Origin: Skermanella pratensis | GTDB lineage: Bacteria > Pseudomonadota > Alphaproteobacteria > Azospirillales > Azospirillaceae | Assembly: GCF_008843145.1 (NCBI RefSeq) | Contig: NZ_CP030265.1 | Coordinates: 3,774,501-3,838,500 of the forward strand | Direction of reading: 5' to 3' | Length of the DNA stretch: 64,000 bases | Part shown: piece after piece, positions 27,162-36,135 of the stretch | Layout of the letters: every line of letters starts with the position of its first letter | Numbering within the stretch: the first letter of the stretch is position 1 | The notes under the pieces: model-generated | What the model saw: the letters and a program-made list of their open reading frames with translations, nothing else | Told to the model about the DNA's origin: nothing | Databases searched by the model: none | Program-made: the position numbers and the translations under genes

Positions 27162-27189
27162 CGAGCCCAACGGGGCGAGCCCAACGGGG
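27162..27189. repeat. 14-bp tandem duplication before the asparaginase ribosome site
   Basis: CGAGCCCAACGGGG occurs twice in direct succession (27162-27175 and 27176-27189), ending at the GGGAG ribosome site of the GTG start at 27200. It is a local slippage-type duplication in the leader. Confidence 0.75.
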
Positions 27190-27199
27190 AGGGAGTCCA

Positions 27200-28179
27200 G
27201 TGGCACGTATCGTCGTTCTCAGCACCGGCGGAACCATCGCGTCGCGCTACAGCGCCGAGCATGAGTCCGTGGTGAGCAACGTGGCGGGCGAAGAGCTCGT
27301 CTCGACCCTCGGCCCCCTCGCCCCGACGTGCCGGTCACGGCGGAGGAATTCTCCAACCTCGGAAGCTACCGGATCGACCTGCCGACCGCCTTCGAGCTGG
27401 TCCAGCGCATCGGCGTCCTTGTGTCCGACCCGGAAATCGCCGGAGTGGTCGTCACCCATGGAACCGACACCATGGAGGAAAGCGCCTATCTTGCGGACTT
27501 GGTACTGGATACGGAAAAGCCGGTGGTCTTCACCGGGGCGCAGCTGCATGCCGACGAGCCGGACTCCGACGGGCCGAGGAACCTGGCGGACTCGATCCGG
27601 GTCGCCGCCTGTGCGGATGCCCGCGGACTGGGTGCCCTGATCGTGTTCGGTCAGGAAATCCACGCGGCGCGGGACGCCACGAAGGTGCATGCGTCACGAG
27701 TCGGGACCTTCGCCTCGTCGGAGCACGGCAAGCTCGGCGAGATCGACGCCGGCCGGATCAGGCTGCAGCGCAGGACCATCCGCCGCGGCCCCGTCGAAAC
27801 CGGCCGGATCGAGCCGCGGGTCGACCTGATCAAGCTGGTCATGGGATCCGACGCGGCGTTCGTCAGGGCGGCGGTGGAGAACGGTGCGCGCGGCCTTGTC
27901 CTTGAAGCCTTCGGCCGGGGCAACGCCACGCCCGAGGTCACCGAGGCGGCGATCGAGGCGATCGGACGGGGAATACCCGTGGCCGTGACCTCCCGCTCTC
28001 CCCAGGGGAGGGTCGAGCCGATCTATGGAGCCGGCGGAGGATCCGACCTGGCGTCCGCCGGAGCGATCTTCTGCGGCGACCTGAGCGGCATCAAGGCACG
28101 AATCCTGCTGGCGCTGCTGCTGGGGTCCGGTGCGGACCTATCCACCATCCGCCGGCGGATGGAGCTTCACGGCAACTGA
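27200..28179 (+). pseudogene. L-asparaginase with a one-base frameshift
   Basis: Type I/II asparaginase. GTG 27200 starts ARIVVLSTGGTIASRY with the first catalytic Thr. The frame breaks at about 27321-27324 in a CCCC run. The next frame continues VPVTAEEFSNLGSYR... with VVTHGTDTMEESAY (second catalytic Thr, Asp) and runs to 28179. Adding one C restores ALGPLAP-DVPVTAEEF. Without the first part the 283-residue remainder lacks the TGGTIA Thr and should be inactive. Either a real pseudogene or a base-call error. It is first in the operon with the deacetylase, CxxC, CobW and AKR genes. Confidence 0.85.
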
Positions 28180-28212
28180 TCCGGCGGAACCCACATACAG
28201 GGAAGAAGAAAC

Positions 28213-29112
28213 ATGGCAAAAGAGATTCTGGTATCCTACGGGGTCGACGTGGACGCGGTCGCGGGCTGGCTCGGGTCCTACGGCGGCGAGGACAGCCCCT
28301 GCGACATCTCCCGCGGGGTGTTCGCCGGGCGGGTCGGAAGCATGCGGCTGCTGCGCATGTTCGAGAAATGGGGGATCAGGACGACCTGGTTCATGCCCGG
28401 CCACTCGATAGAGACCTTCCGGGAGCAGATGAAGGCCGTCGCCGACGCCGGCCACGAGGTCGGGATGCATGGCTACAGCCATGAGAACCCCATCGCCATG
28501 ACCCCGGTGCAGGAAGAAGCGATCTTCGACAAATGCGTCGACCTGATCGCCGAACTGTCGGGCAAGCCGCCGCGCGGCTATGTGGCGCCCTGGTGGGAGT
28601 TCGGCTCCAAGACCAACGAGCTGCTCCTGAAGAAGGGCATCAAGTACGATCACTCGCTGATGCACAACGACCACCATCCCTATTACGTGACGGTCGGCGA
28701 CCAGTGGACGAAGATCGACTATTCCCAGCATCCGTCGGCCTGGATGAAACCCTACGTATCGGGCGAGGAAACCGACCTGATCGAGATCCCCGCCTCCTGG
28801 TACCTGGACGACCTGCCGCCGATGATGTTCATCAAGGCGTCGCCGAACAGCCACGGCTTCGTCAATCCGCACGACATCGAACAGATGTGGCGCGACCAGT
28901 TCGACTGGGTGTACGAGAACTACGACTACGCGGTCTTCCCGCTGACCATCCACCCCGACGTTTCGGGCAAGCCGCACGTGCTTCAGATGCACCAGCGCCT
29001 GTTCGACTACCTGAAAGGTCACGACGGCGTCCGGTTCGTCACGATGGAGGAGATCGCCGGGGACTTCGCCCGGAGATTCCCGAAGTCGGGCTCGGCACGG
29101 CCCCAGTCGTGA
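28213..29112 (+). CDS. polysaccharide deacetylase-fold (NodB/PuuE-like) hydrolase
   Basis: A 299-residue NodB-homology enzyme. The N-terminus [15 protein letters not shown] supplies the metal Asp (D in GVDVD), and [12 protein letters not shown] gives HxxxH (about 80-91). The late-sequence [16 protein letters not shown] contributes the final His. The PuuE/HpPgdA group acts on allantoin-like amides or peptidoglycan; 'SHENP' and lack of a signal peptide favour a cytosolic small-molecule hydrolase. AGGGAAGAAG precedes the ATG. It lies 33 bp after asparaginase and is co-oriented with the CxxC-CobW pair. Confidence 0.88.
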   Translation: MAKEILVSYGVDVDAVAGWLGSYGGEDSPCDISRGVFAGRVGSMRLLRMFEKWGIRTTWFMPGHSIETFREQMKAVADAGHEVGMHGYSHENPIAMTPVQEEAIFDKCVDLIAELSGKPPRGYVAPWWEFGSKTNELLLKKGIKYDHSLMHNDHHPYYVTVGDQWTKIDYSQHPSAWMKPYVSGEETDLIEIPASWYLDDLPPMMFIKASPNSHGFVNPHDIEQMWRDQFDWVYENYDYAVFPLTIHPDVSGKPHVLQMHQRLFDYLKGHDGVRFVTMEEIAGDFARRFPKSGSARPQS

Positions 29113-29134
29113 CGCCACGCCGACACCGGAGGCG

Positions 29135-29464
29135 ATGAACACCATGTGCGGGCTATGCGGAACATTCGGGACCGCCGATCACTGGACCGACGGCCTGGGG
29201 GAAGGTGCCGCGCTCTCCCCCTCCGCCGAACGGAGGCGGCGCGCGAGCGTCGCCAACGAGGTGCTGGGCCACTACGGGCTCAAGCTGACGGAATGGGCGA
29301 ACCGATTCACCCTGACCGGCCGGACCGGGAAGTCCGCCGTGGTCGACCGGTTCGGCGCCATCTGGACCGAGGCCGAACGGCTCACGGGGCGGACCTGCGA
29401 CCCGCTCGACCCGGCGGTGATCGAGGCGATGGAAGCCCGGCAGCGCGCCGGCGGCCATGGTTGA
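29135..29464 (+). CDS. small CxxC protein in a CobW operon
   Basis: A 109-residue protein beginning MNTMCGLCGTFGTADHWTDG. The CGLC pair near the N-terminus and His/Trp just after could bind metal or form a redox site. The rest is helical and Arg-rich, with a WANRFTLTGRTGKSAVVDRF segment and a C-terminal LTGRTCDPLDP. ATG 29144 is an alternative start. The last eight bases overlap the CobW gene. I recall similar genes beside CobW in other Alphaproteobacteria but know no function. It may be a client of the GTPase. Confidence 0.7.
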   Translation: MNTMCGLCGTFGTADHWTDGLGEGAALSPSAERRRRASVANEVLGHYGLKLTEWANRFTLTGRTGKSAVVDRFGAIWTEAERLTGRTCDPLDPAVIEAMEARQRAGGHG

Positions 29465-30524
29465 AATCGTGGCTGACGCCGTGACCTCCGACGCGCTGCC
29501 GCCGGTGACTGTCAATATCCTCACCGGCTTCCTGGGCTCGGGCAAGACCTCGCTGCTGAAGCGGCTGCTCGCCCAGCCGGACCTGAAGGACTCGGCGGTC
29601 CTGATCAACGAGTTCGGCGAGATCGGCATCGATCATTTCCTGATCGAGGAGGTCGATGAGGACGTGGTCCTCCTGAAGAGCGGATGCATCTGCTGCACCA
29701 TCCGCGGCGACCTGAAGGAGGCGCTTCTGGACCTGGACCAGCGGCGCGCGGCCGGGCGGGTGCCCGCCTTCGGCCGGCTGATCCTGGAAACGACGGGGCT
29801 GGCCGACCCGGCGCCGATCGTCGCGACCCTGGTGGCGGACCCGGCACTGCGCCATCACTTCCGGATCGGCAACATCGTGACGGTGGTGGATGCCGTCAAC
29901 GGCGCGCGGAACCTCGACGCTCATCCGGAATCGGTGCGGCAGGCCGCCGTGGCGGACCGGCTCATCCTGTCCAAGACCGATCTGGCGGACGCCGAGACGG
30001 TCGATCTGGTCGAGCGCAGGCTGGCCGCGCTGAACCCGACGGCGGACATCATCCGGCTCGACGAATCCCGGACGCCGGACGTGTCGCTGTTCACCGGCGA
30101 CATCCACGACGCCGGCGCCCGCCGGGACGAAGTCGCGCGCTGGCTGGTTTCCGAAACCGTGGAACAGCATCACCACCATGGCCGCCCGGACGTGAGTCGC
30201 CACGGCGACGTGCGGGCCTTCCTGCTGGCATCGCCGACGCCGCTCGACTGGGCCCGCTTCGGGCTCTGGCTGTCGATGCTGCTCAACCGCCACGGCACGG
30301 AAGTGCTTCGCATCAAGGGACTGCTGTCGATCCGGGGAGTGGACTCACCCGTCGTCGTCCAGGGCGTGCAGCACCTGATCCACAAGCCGGTTCACCTCGA
30401 CGCCTGGCCCGACGGCGTCGCCGGCACGCGTATCGTGGTCATCGCCCAGGGGCTGGACCCGGCTCTCGTCCGGCGATCCTTCAAGGCCTTCGTCGATCCG
30501 CCGGCCGGGCACCAGACGACGTAG
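29457..30524 (+). CDS. CobW/COG0523-family GTP-binding metallochaperone
   Basis: A 355-residue G3E GTPase. NILTGFLGSGKTSLLKRLL is the P-loop (about 16-34), KSGCICCTIRGDL contains the CxCC metal motif (about 74-86), LETTGLADPAP is switch/Walker B, and SKTDLAD is the guanine motif (NKxD variant). A His-rich EQHHHHGRPDVSRHGD segment (about 237-252) precedes the CobW C-terminal domain. Members insert Zn, Co or other metals into client enzymes. The metal-dependent deacetylase and the CxxC protein next to it are the obvious candidate clients. Confidence 0.93.
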   Translation: MVEIVADAVTSDALPPVTVNILTGFLGSGKTSLLKRLLAQPDLKDSAVLINEFGEIGIDHFLIEEVDEDVVLLKSGCICCTIRGDLKEALLDLDQRRAAGRVPAFGRLILETTGLADPAPIVATLVADPALRHHFRIGNIVTVVDAVNGARNLDAHPESVRQAAVADRLILSKTDLADAETVDLVERRLAALNPTADIIRLDESRTPDVSLFTGDIHDAGARRDEVARWLVSETVEQHHHHGRPDVSRHGDVRAFLLASPTPLDWARFGLWLSMLLNRHGTEVLRIKGLLSIRGVDSPVVVQGVQHLIHKPVHLDAWPDGVAGTRIVVIAQGLDPALVRRSFKAFVDPPAGHQTT

Positions 30525-30573
30525 CATTTTCGACCCTCTCCTACCCTTCCCGATCCTGCAAGGAACCCACCAG

Positions 30574-31629
30574 ATGGAATATCGTCAACTTGGCCGATCC
30601 GGCCTCAAGGTATCGGCGCTGACGCTCGGCACGATGACGTTCGGCGGCAAGGGAAGCTTCGCCAAGACCGGCAACACCGATCCGGCCGGCGCCCGCCGCC
30701 AGATCGACATGTGCCTGGATGCCGGGATCAACCTCTATGATACGGCCGACGTCTATTCGAGCGGCCTGTCCGAGGAGATCCTGGGAGAGGCCGTCGCGGA
30801 CCGGCGCGACCGGCTGCTGATCACCACGAAGGCGCGCTTTCCCATGGGAACGGACCCCAACGACCGGGGCCTGTCCCGCCACCATCTCGTCCGCGCCTGT
30901 GAGGCGAGCCTCCGGCGGCTGAAGACCGATTATATCGACCTCTACCAGCTCCACGAGTGGGACGGACTGACCCCGCTGGAGGAAACGCTGGCGGCACTCG
31001 ACGACCTCGTCCGCTCGGGAAAGGTCCGCTATGTCGGCGTGTCGAACTTCTCCGGCTGGCACCTGATGAAGGCACTGGGGATCTCGGAGCGGGACGGGTT
31101 CGTCCGCCCGGTTTCGCAGCAGATCCATTACACGCTGCAAGCCCGCGAAGCGGAATACGAGCTGGCGCCGATCGCGGTCGACCAGGGCGTCGGAATCCTC
31201 GTCTGGTCGCCGCTGGCGGGGGGACTGCTCTCCGGGAAGTACCGGCGCGGCCAGCCAGAGCCGGCGGGCACGCGCAAGGCCAACGACTGGCGCGAGCCGC
31301 CGGTGCGCGACCTCGACAAGCTCCACGACATCGTCGAAGTGCTGGTGGAGATCGCGGAGGCGCGCAGCGTCTCGGCCGCCCAGGTCGCCCTGGCATGGCT
31401 GCTCGGCAGGCCGGGCGTCGCGTCGGCGGTGATCGGCGCGCGCACCGACGAACAGCTCGCCGATAACCTCAAGGCGGCCGAACTCACCCTCGGCGCGGAC
31501 GAGCGGACCCGGCTGGACGAGGTCAGCCGGCCGCCCCTGCTCTATCCCTACTGGCACCAGGCGAACACCGCATCCGACCGCCTGTCGGCGGCTGACCTGG
31601 TCCTGATCGCCCCCCACCTGAAGGCATGA
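30574..31629 (+). CDS. aldo/keto reductase
   Basis: A 351-residue NADPH-dependent reductase with a TIM-barrel fold. MEYRQLGRSGLKVSALTLGTM is the family start; NLYDTADVYSSG holds the catalytic Asp and Tyr, LITTKARFP the Lys and YQLHEWD the His. IGARTDEQLADNL binds the coenzyme phosphate. It is the last gene of the asparaginase-to-AKR run, 49 bp after the CobW stop. The substrate is unknown. Confidence 0.9.
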   Translation: MEYRQLGRSGLKVSALTLGTMTFGGKGSFAKTGNTDPAGARRQIDMCLDAGINLYDTADVYSSGLSEEILGEAVADRRDRLLITTKARFPMGTDPNDRGLSRHHLVRACEASLRRLKTDYIDLYQLHEWDGLTPLEETLAALDDLVRSGKVRYVGVSNFSGWHLMKALGISERDGFVRPVSQQIHYTLQAREAEYELAPIAVDQGVGILVWSPLAGGLLSGKYRRGQPEPAGTRKANDWREPPVRDLDKLHDIVEVLVEIAEARSVSAAQVALAWLLGRPGVASAVIGARTDEQLADNLKAAELTLGADERTRLDEVSRPPLLYPYWHQANTASDRLSAADLVLIAPHLKA

Positions 31630-31741
31630 GCACCGCCACCGCGGCCGCAGGTCGTACCGCTTTCGATTTCACCCCTTATGCGCAACGATCGTCGAGCTTC
31701 CTGGTTGATGGATTGAAGCCAACTTTAGGGGAATGCAATCC

Positions 31742-31903
31742 ATGCGTACCATGAAGATAGTCCTTGTCGCCCTGGCCGTCCCGGTGCTCCTGGCCGCCTG
31801 CGGATCGGACGACACGGTGACGGAGCGGACGACGACCACGACGACGCCGGGCACCTATTCGGACTCGGTGACGACCGAGCGCAAGACGACAGTCGACGAC
31901 TGA
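31742..31903 (+). CDS. small Thr-rich lipoprotein
   Basis: A 53-residue protein starting MRTMKIVLVALAVPVLLAAC, a signal peptide with lipobox LAAC (Cys20), followed by GSDDTVTERTTTTTTPGTYS and an acidic end. The mature peptide is only about 34 residues, very rich in Thr and Asp. AGGGG lies about ten bases upstream. It resembles small entericidin-like or other orphan outer-membrane lipoproteins; function unknown. It lies 80 bp upstream of the DUF1206 membrane-protein gene in the same direction. Confidence 0.7.
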   Translation: MRTMKIVLVALAVPVLLAACGSDDTVTERTTTTTTPGTYSDSVTTERKTTVDD

Positions 31904-31983
31904 GAGCGCACACCCGCGCAATCTCCTGGAACCGGGCGGCATTGGACCGCCCGAGCAACGATAACTCCGGTGGAAACGCTGTA

Positions 31984-32808
31984 ATGGGCAACTTGGGTCG
32001 TTTCGAGTCCTTGGCGCGTCTCGGCTACGGAGCCCGCGGCGTCGTCTACGTCTTGGTCGGCTGGTTCGCCATGATGGCCGCGATCGGCGCCGGCCAGCTG
32101 ACCGACACGAAAGGGGTTCTCCGGGAAATCCTGCAGCAGCCCTTCGGCAAGGCGCTCCTCGCGGTCGTCGCGCTCGGACTGATCGGCCATGCGGCGTGGC
32201 GCATCGCCCAGGCCTGGCTCGATCTGGACGGGCACGGCGCCAAGGCCAAGGGGCTGGTGGTCCGGGGCGGCCTTCTGGCGAGCGGGGCGATCCACGTCTC
32301 GCTCGCCTTCTTCGCGGTCTCCCTGGTGCTCGGCTGGCAGGGGCCGGGCTCGGGAGGCGGCGGCGACGGAGCCAGGGACTGGACCGCCTGGCTGCTGTCC
32401 CAGCCTTTCGGGCGCTGGCTGGTCGGTGCCGTCGGGATAGCGGTCCTGGGGGCCGCCGCGGGACATTTCGTGAAGGCCTGGAAGGCGACCTTCCGCCGCT
32501 ACCTGCGGGCCGATCCGAAGACGATGGAAATGATCTGCCCGATCGGCCGGATCGGCCTCGCCGCCAAGGGCGTCGTCTTCCTGATCATCGGCATGTTCTT
32601 CCTGACCGCCGCCTGGCAGGTCGACTCGTCCGAATCGGGCGGGCTCGGAAAGGCGCTGCAGATGCTTCAGGAACAGCCCTACGGCGCCTGGGTGCTCGGC
32701 GTCGTTGCCGCCGGTCTGTTCGCCTTCGGCATCTACAGCGTGATCGAGGGGGTCTACCGGCGGATCGATTGTCCCGCGGTGATCCCCCGCTTCAAGATCG
32801 CGGCCTAG
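31984..32808 (+). CDS. DUF1206 six-helix membrane protein
   Basis: A 274-residue integral membrane protein with three repeated two-helix units, each starting with a Gly-rich motif: LARLGYGARGVVYVLVGWFA, LVVRGGLLASGAIHVSLAFF and IGRIGLAAKGVVFLIIGMFF. This internal triplication is the DUF1206 pattern. Start ATG 31984 (MGNLGRFESLARLG) is used; a TTG at 31942 would add 14 residues. Function unknown; often stress-associated in related genomes. Confidence 0.85.
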   Translation: MGNLGRFESLARLGYGARGVVYVLVGWFAMMAAIGAGQLTDTKGVLREILQQPFGKALLAVVALGLIGHAAWRIAQAWLDLDGHGAKAKGLVVRGGLLASGAIHVSLAFFAVSLVLGWQGPGSGGGGDGARDWTAWLLSQPFGRWLVGAVGIAVLGAAAGHFVKAWKATFRRYLRADPKTMEMICPIGRIGLAAKGVVFLIIGMFFLTAAWQVDSSESGGLGKALQMLQEQPYGAWVLGVVAAGLFAFGIYSVIEGVYRRIDCPAVIPRFKIAA

Positions 32809-32819
32809 CTCCCGACCGC

Positions 32820-34091
32820 TCAGGCGGCCGCCCGGGTCTCCGTGACGGGCAGGTCGACCGGCATGGCGAGGGCGATCTTCTCCGCGATGATCCGGGCGGT
32901 GGCCGCGGAGAGCGTCCAGCCGAGATGGCCGTGGCCGGTGTTGTAGAAAACCCCGGGGCGGCGCCCCGCGCCGACGCGCGGCATCATGTCCGGCATCATG
33001 GGACGCAGGCCGCTCCATGGTTCCACCCGCCCGGTATCGACCGTCGGGAACAGGCCCCGGGTCCAGTCGACCAGCGGCCGGATCCGATCGGCGCGAATGT
33101 CGCGGTTCTCGCCGTTGAACTCCGCGGTGCCGGCGACGCGCAGGCGGTCGCGCCCCAGCCGGCTGGTGACGATCTTGGCCTTGTCGTCCAGCAGGCTGAC
33201 CCAGGGGGCCGCCTCGCGGCTCGCGTCGTCGTCGAGATGGACCGTGATCGAGTATCCCTTGACCGGATAGATGTTCACCCGGTCGCCGACCATCGCGGCG
33301 AACTTCCGGCTGGCCACGCCGGCGCAGATGACGACGCCGTCGGCGACCAGTTCGTCGCGGGCCGCGGGGTCCGCCTCGCCGGCTCCGGACCAGACGATCC
33401 TGACGCCCGGGCCCATATGCTCGATCCGCTCGACCGTGGCGTCATGGACGAAGCGAACGCCGTGCCGGACGCACGCCTTGGCAAGGCCGCGGGTGAACTT
33501 GTGGATGTCTCCGGTGGCGTCCGACGGCGTGAAGAAGCCGCCGTGGAAGTCGCCCGGCAGCGCCGGCTCGATGGCGCGGATCTCGGCCGGCGTCACGGGG
33601 CGCCGGTCCAGCCCGCCCTCGACCAGCATCCCGTTGACGCGGCCGGCATGCTCGAAGCTCTTGCGGTCGCGGTAGAAGTGCAGGATGCCGCGGGTCTCCA
33701 GGTCGAAGTCGATGCGCTCCTGCTCCGCCATGTCGAACAGGTGGCGCCGCGCCTGGATGGCGAGCCGGGTGGTCGCGACCGTGTTGGCCCGGTAGTGGCG
33801 GATGTTGCCGACGAATTCCGCCATCCATGAATATTTGTGCCAGTTGGGCGACGGGTTCATCAGGAGCGGCGCGTCGCTCTTCAGCATCCAGGCGATGCCC
33901 TTGACGACCGTGGACCAGTGGTTCCAGACCTCCGCGTTGCTGGCGGAAAGCTGGCCGCCGTTGGCGAACGACGTCTCCATCGCGGCGTAGCGCTGGCGGT
34001 CGAACACGGTGACGGCATAGCCCTTCCCGGCGAGGGCGTAGGCGGTGGTCACGCCGGTGATACCGGCGCCGATGACGGCGATGTGGCGCAT
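32820..34091 (-). CDS. dadA: D-amino-acid dehydrogenase (DadA-like FAD oxidoreductase)
   Basis: A 423-residue DAO-superfamily flavoprotein. MRHIAVIGAGITGVTTAYAL is the FAD Rossmann motif, and GGQLSASNAEVW, PVKGYSITVHL and C-terminal YNTGHGHLGWTLS are DadA blocks. It oxidises D-amino acids to 2-oxo acids at the inner membrane. ATG 34091 has GGAGA seven bases upstream. A tandem glycine riboswitch forms its leader, so its substrate or role is probably linked to glycine. An AGCS glycine/alanine symporter gene lies just upstream. Confidence 0.92.
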   Translation of the reverse strand: MRHIAVIGAGITGVTTAYALAGKGYAVTVFDRQRYAAMETSFANGGQLSASNAEVWNHWSTVVKGIAWMLKSDAPLLMNPSPNWHKYSWMAEFVGNIRHYRANTVATTRLAIQARRHLFDMAEQERIDFDLETRGILHFYRDRKSFEHAGRVNGMLVEGGLDRRPVTPAEIRAIEPALPGDFHGGFFTPSDATGDIHKFTRGLAKACVRHGVRFVHDATVERIEHMGPGVRIVWSGAGEADPAARDELVADGVVICAGVASRKFAAMVGDRVNIYPVKGYSITVHLDDDASREAAPWVSLLDDKAKIVTSRLGRDRLRVAGTAEFNGENRDIRADRIRPLVDWTRGLFPTVDTGRVEPWSGLRPMMPDMMPRVGAGRRPGVFYNTGHGHLGWTLSAATARIIAEKIALAMPVDLPVTETRAAA

Positions 34092-34123
34092 GAAAGATTC
34101 TCCGGTGCGCATGAGGGCAATGG

Positions 34124-34145
34124 GGACCGGGCTTCGGCCCGGTCC
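34124..34145 (-). terminator. expression-platform hairpin of the glycine riboswitch
   Basis: GGACCGGGC-CGAA-GCCCGGTCC (minus strand), a perfect 9-bp stem with a stable tetraloop, between the second aptamer and the dadA ribosome site. It has no T-run. It may act as terminator or as a switch for ribosome access. Confidence 0.6.
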
Positions 34146-34151
34146 GGCTTT

Positions 34152-34354
34152 CCCCATCTGTCGCTGTACCTGAGAGCTTGCCCCGATGCTCCGCGGAGCG
34201 CCGGGCTTCCCCTTCGGTGGGCATCACCGGCTGATCGCGGCCGGCCGCCTCTCTCCAGATCGTCCAGCCATGCGGTCCCTTGTGCCTGAGAGTTTCCTGG
34301 GGGTTGCTCCGTCGGCGCCGACGTCAGCCGGGGCTGCGTCGAACTCTCCCGCAT
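34152..34354 (-). ncRNA. tandem glycine riboswitch (gcvT type)
   Basis: On the minus strand, aptamer 1 starts GCGGGAGAGTT (34352 down) and closes with CAGGAAACTCTCAGGCAC. Aptamer 2 starts with CTGGAGAGAGGCGG, has CACCGAAGGGGAAG, and closes with AAGCTCTCAGGTACAGCGAC. These GAGAG/CTCTCAGG pairs and the ACCGAAGG bulge are the conserved core of the glycine aptamer, present twice. It lies in the leader of the DadA-like gene, and a hairpin follows before the start codon. Confidence 0.9.
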
Positions 34355-34450
34355 GACAGTATCGGACTTTATTGATTATTCACTTCCCGCGGATTCTGTC
34401 AAGACGAGTTTCGAAAATACCCGATCCTGTGCAGTTTTACCGCAGCTCTA

Positions 34451-35820
34451 TTATTCGGCGGCGACGAGACTTCCGTTGCTCTCCCGCACGAAATACTCGC
34501 GGCTCAACTTCACGATCACGGGCGAAAGCAGCAGCAGCGAGATCAGGTTCGGTATCGCCATGAAGGCGTTCAGCGTGTCGGCGATCAGCCAGACCAGGTC
34601 GAGCTGCGCCACGGCGCCGAGGAACACCGCGAGCGTCCAGAATATCCGGTAGGGCTTCACGGATTTCGTGCCGACCAGGAATTCCCAGCACTTCTCGCCG
34701 TAGTAGGACCATCCCAGGATGGTGGTGAAGGCGAAGACCGCGAGTTCGACCGACAGGAGATACTGGCCGATCCCCGGCATCGCCGATTCGAAGGCCGACG
34801 AGGACAGCACCGCTCCGGACTGGCCGCTGTTCCAGACGCCGGACACGATGATCGCCAGGCCGGTCATGGTGCACACGATGATGGTGTCGATGAAGGTGCC
34901 CATCATGCCGACCAGGGCCGAGCGGACCGGGCTGCGCGTGGTGCCGGCCGCCTGGGCGATGCCGGCGGTGCCGAGGCCCGCCTCGTTGGAGAAGATGCCG
35001 CGGGCGACGCCGTAGCGCATGGCCGCCCAAACGGCGGCGCCGGCGAAGCCGCCGCTGGCCGCGACCGGGGTGAAGGCATGGGTGAATACCAGGGAAATCG
35101 CCTCGGGCAGCCGGTCCGCGAAGACCACCAGGACGAACAGGGCGCAGACCACGTAGCTGACGCACATGGCCGGGACCAGCGCCTCGGCCACCCGGCCGAT
35201 CCGCTTGATGCCGCCCAGGATGACCGCGCCGGTGACGACGGTCAGCACGATGCCGGTGATCCAGACGGGCACCCCGAAGGTGTTCTCCGCGACCCCGGCG
35301 ATGGCGTTGGCCTGCACCATGTTGCCGATGCCGAAACCCGCGAAGCCGGCGGACAGCGCGAACGCCACGCCCAGCCAGCGCCAGCGGGGGCCGAGGCCGT
35401 TCTTGATCGCGTACATCGGACCGCCGACATGCTCGCCCTTGTCGTCCACTTCGCGGTAGTGGACGGCCAGAAGAACCTCGGCATATTTGGTCGCCATGCC
35501 GACCAGCGCCGTGCACCACATCCAGAACAGGGCGCCCGGCCCCCGAGGGCTATGGCCGTCGCGACGCCAGCGATGTTGCCGGTGCCGACCGTCGCGGCCA
35601 GCGCCGTCATCAGGGCCGCGAACGGGCTGATCTCGCCGTCTTCCGCCGATCCCGTCTTGCGGCCCTGCCAGACGAGCCTTATGCCGTAGCCGATCTTCGC
35701 GAGCGGCATCAGCTTGAGCCGCAACTGCAGGAACAGGCCGGTGCCCAGGATCAGCACCAGCATGGGGACACCCCAGACAATGCCGTTCAAGGCATTGAGG
35801 CTTTCAGTGAAAGCTTCCAC
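34451..35820 (-). pseudogene. AGCS sodium:alanine/glycine symporter with a one-base frameshift
   Basis: The N-part starts GTG 35820 (MEAFTESLNALNGIVWGVPM) after GGAGGAAAC and runs ...GTGNIAGVATAIALGG; the remainder, MWCTALVGMATKYAEVLLAV to VRESNGSLVAAE, is in another frame. The break is at about 35538-35541 in a GGCCCCC stretch. One added G/C gives ALGGPGALFWMWCTALVG, the normal family sequence. The total would be about 457 residues with roughly ten helices. Real inactivation or base-call error cannot be told apart. It lies upstream of the glycine riboswitch and dadA. Confidence 0.88.
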
Positions 35821-36135
35821 GTTTCCTCCGAACGATTCTTTGTTCTCTGTTCTGAGGAGATCGGGCGGACCCGCATGCGACCTCGATCGCCGGCCCGGAG
35901 TCGATCTCCGTTAACCAGAATTCAGCAAACGGCATGCCACTCCGGAAACCGCGATATCGCGCGGGTTTTCGGCGGAATGCCGGCCCCGGGATGTACGCGA
36001 ATGTTTACGCATTCGCGGCGCAAAGAGCCCGGTGCCGAAAAAGTCTTCGGAGGACCAATGGTTTGGCTAGGCTGTATGGCAAGGCTTACAGCGTAAACGG
36101 AGAGATACAGAAATACAGACGGAGGCCGGCTGCCG
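35821..36135. other. intergenic region with a palindrome
   Basis: 315 bp between the AGCS start and the 3' end of the LVIVD gene, so it holds the AGCS promoter. At 35996-36017 is a perfect inverted repeat CGCGAATG-TTTACG-CATTCGCG, a possible operator or terminator of the incoming transcript. No gene is supported. Confidence 0.5.
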
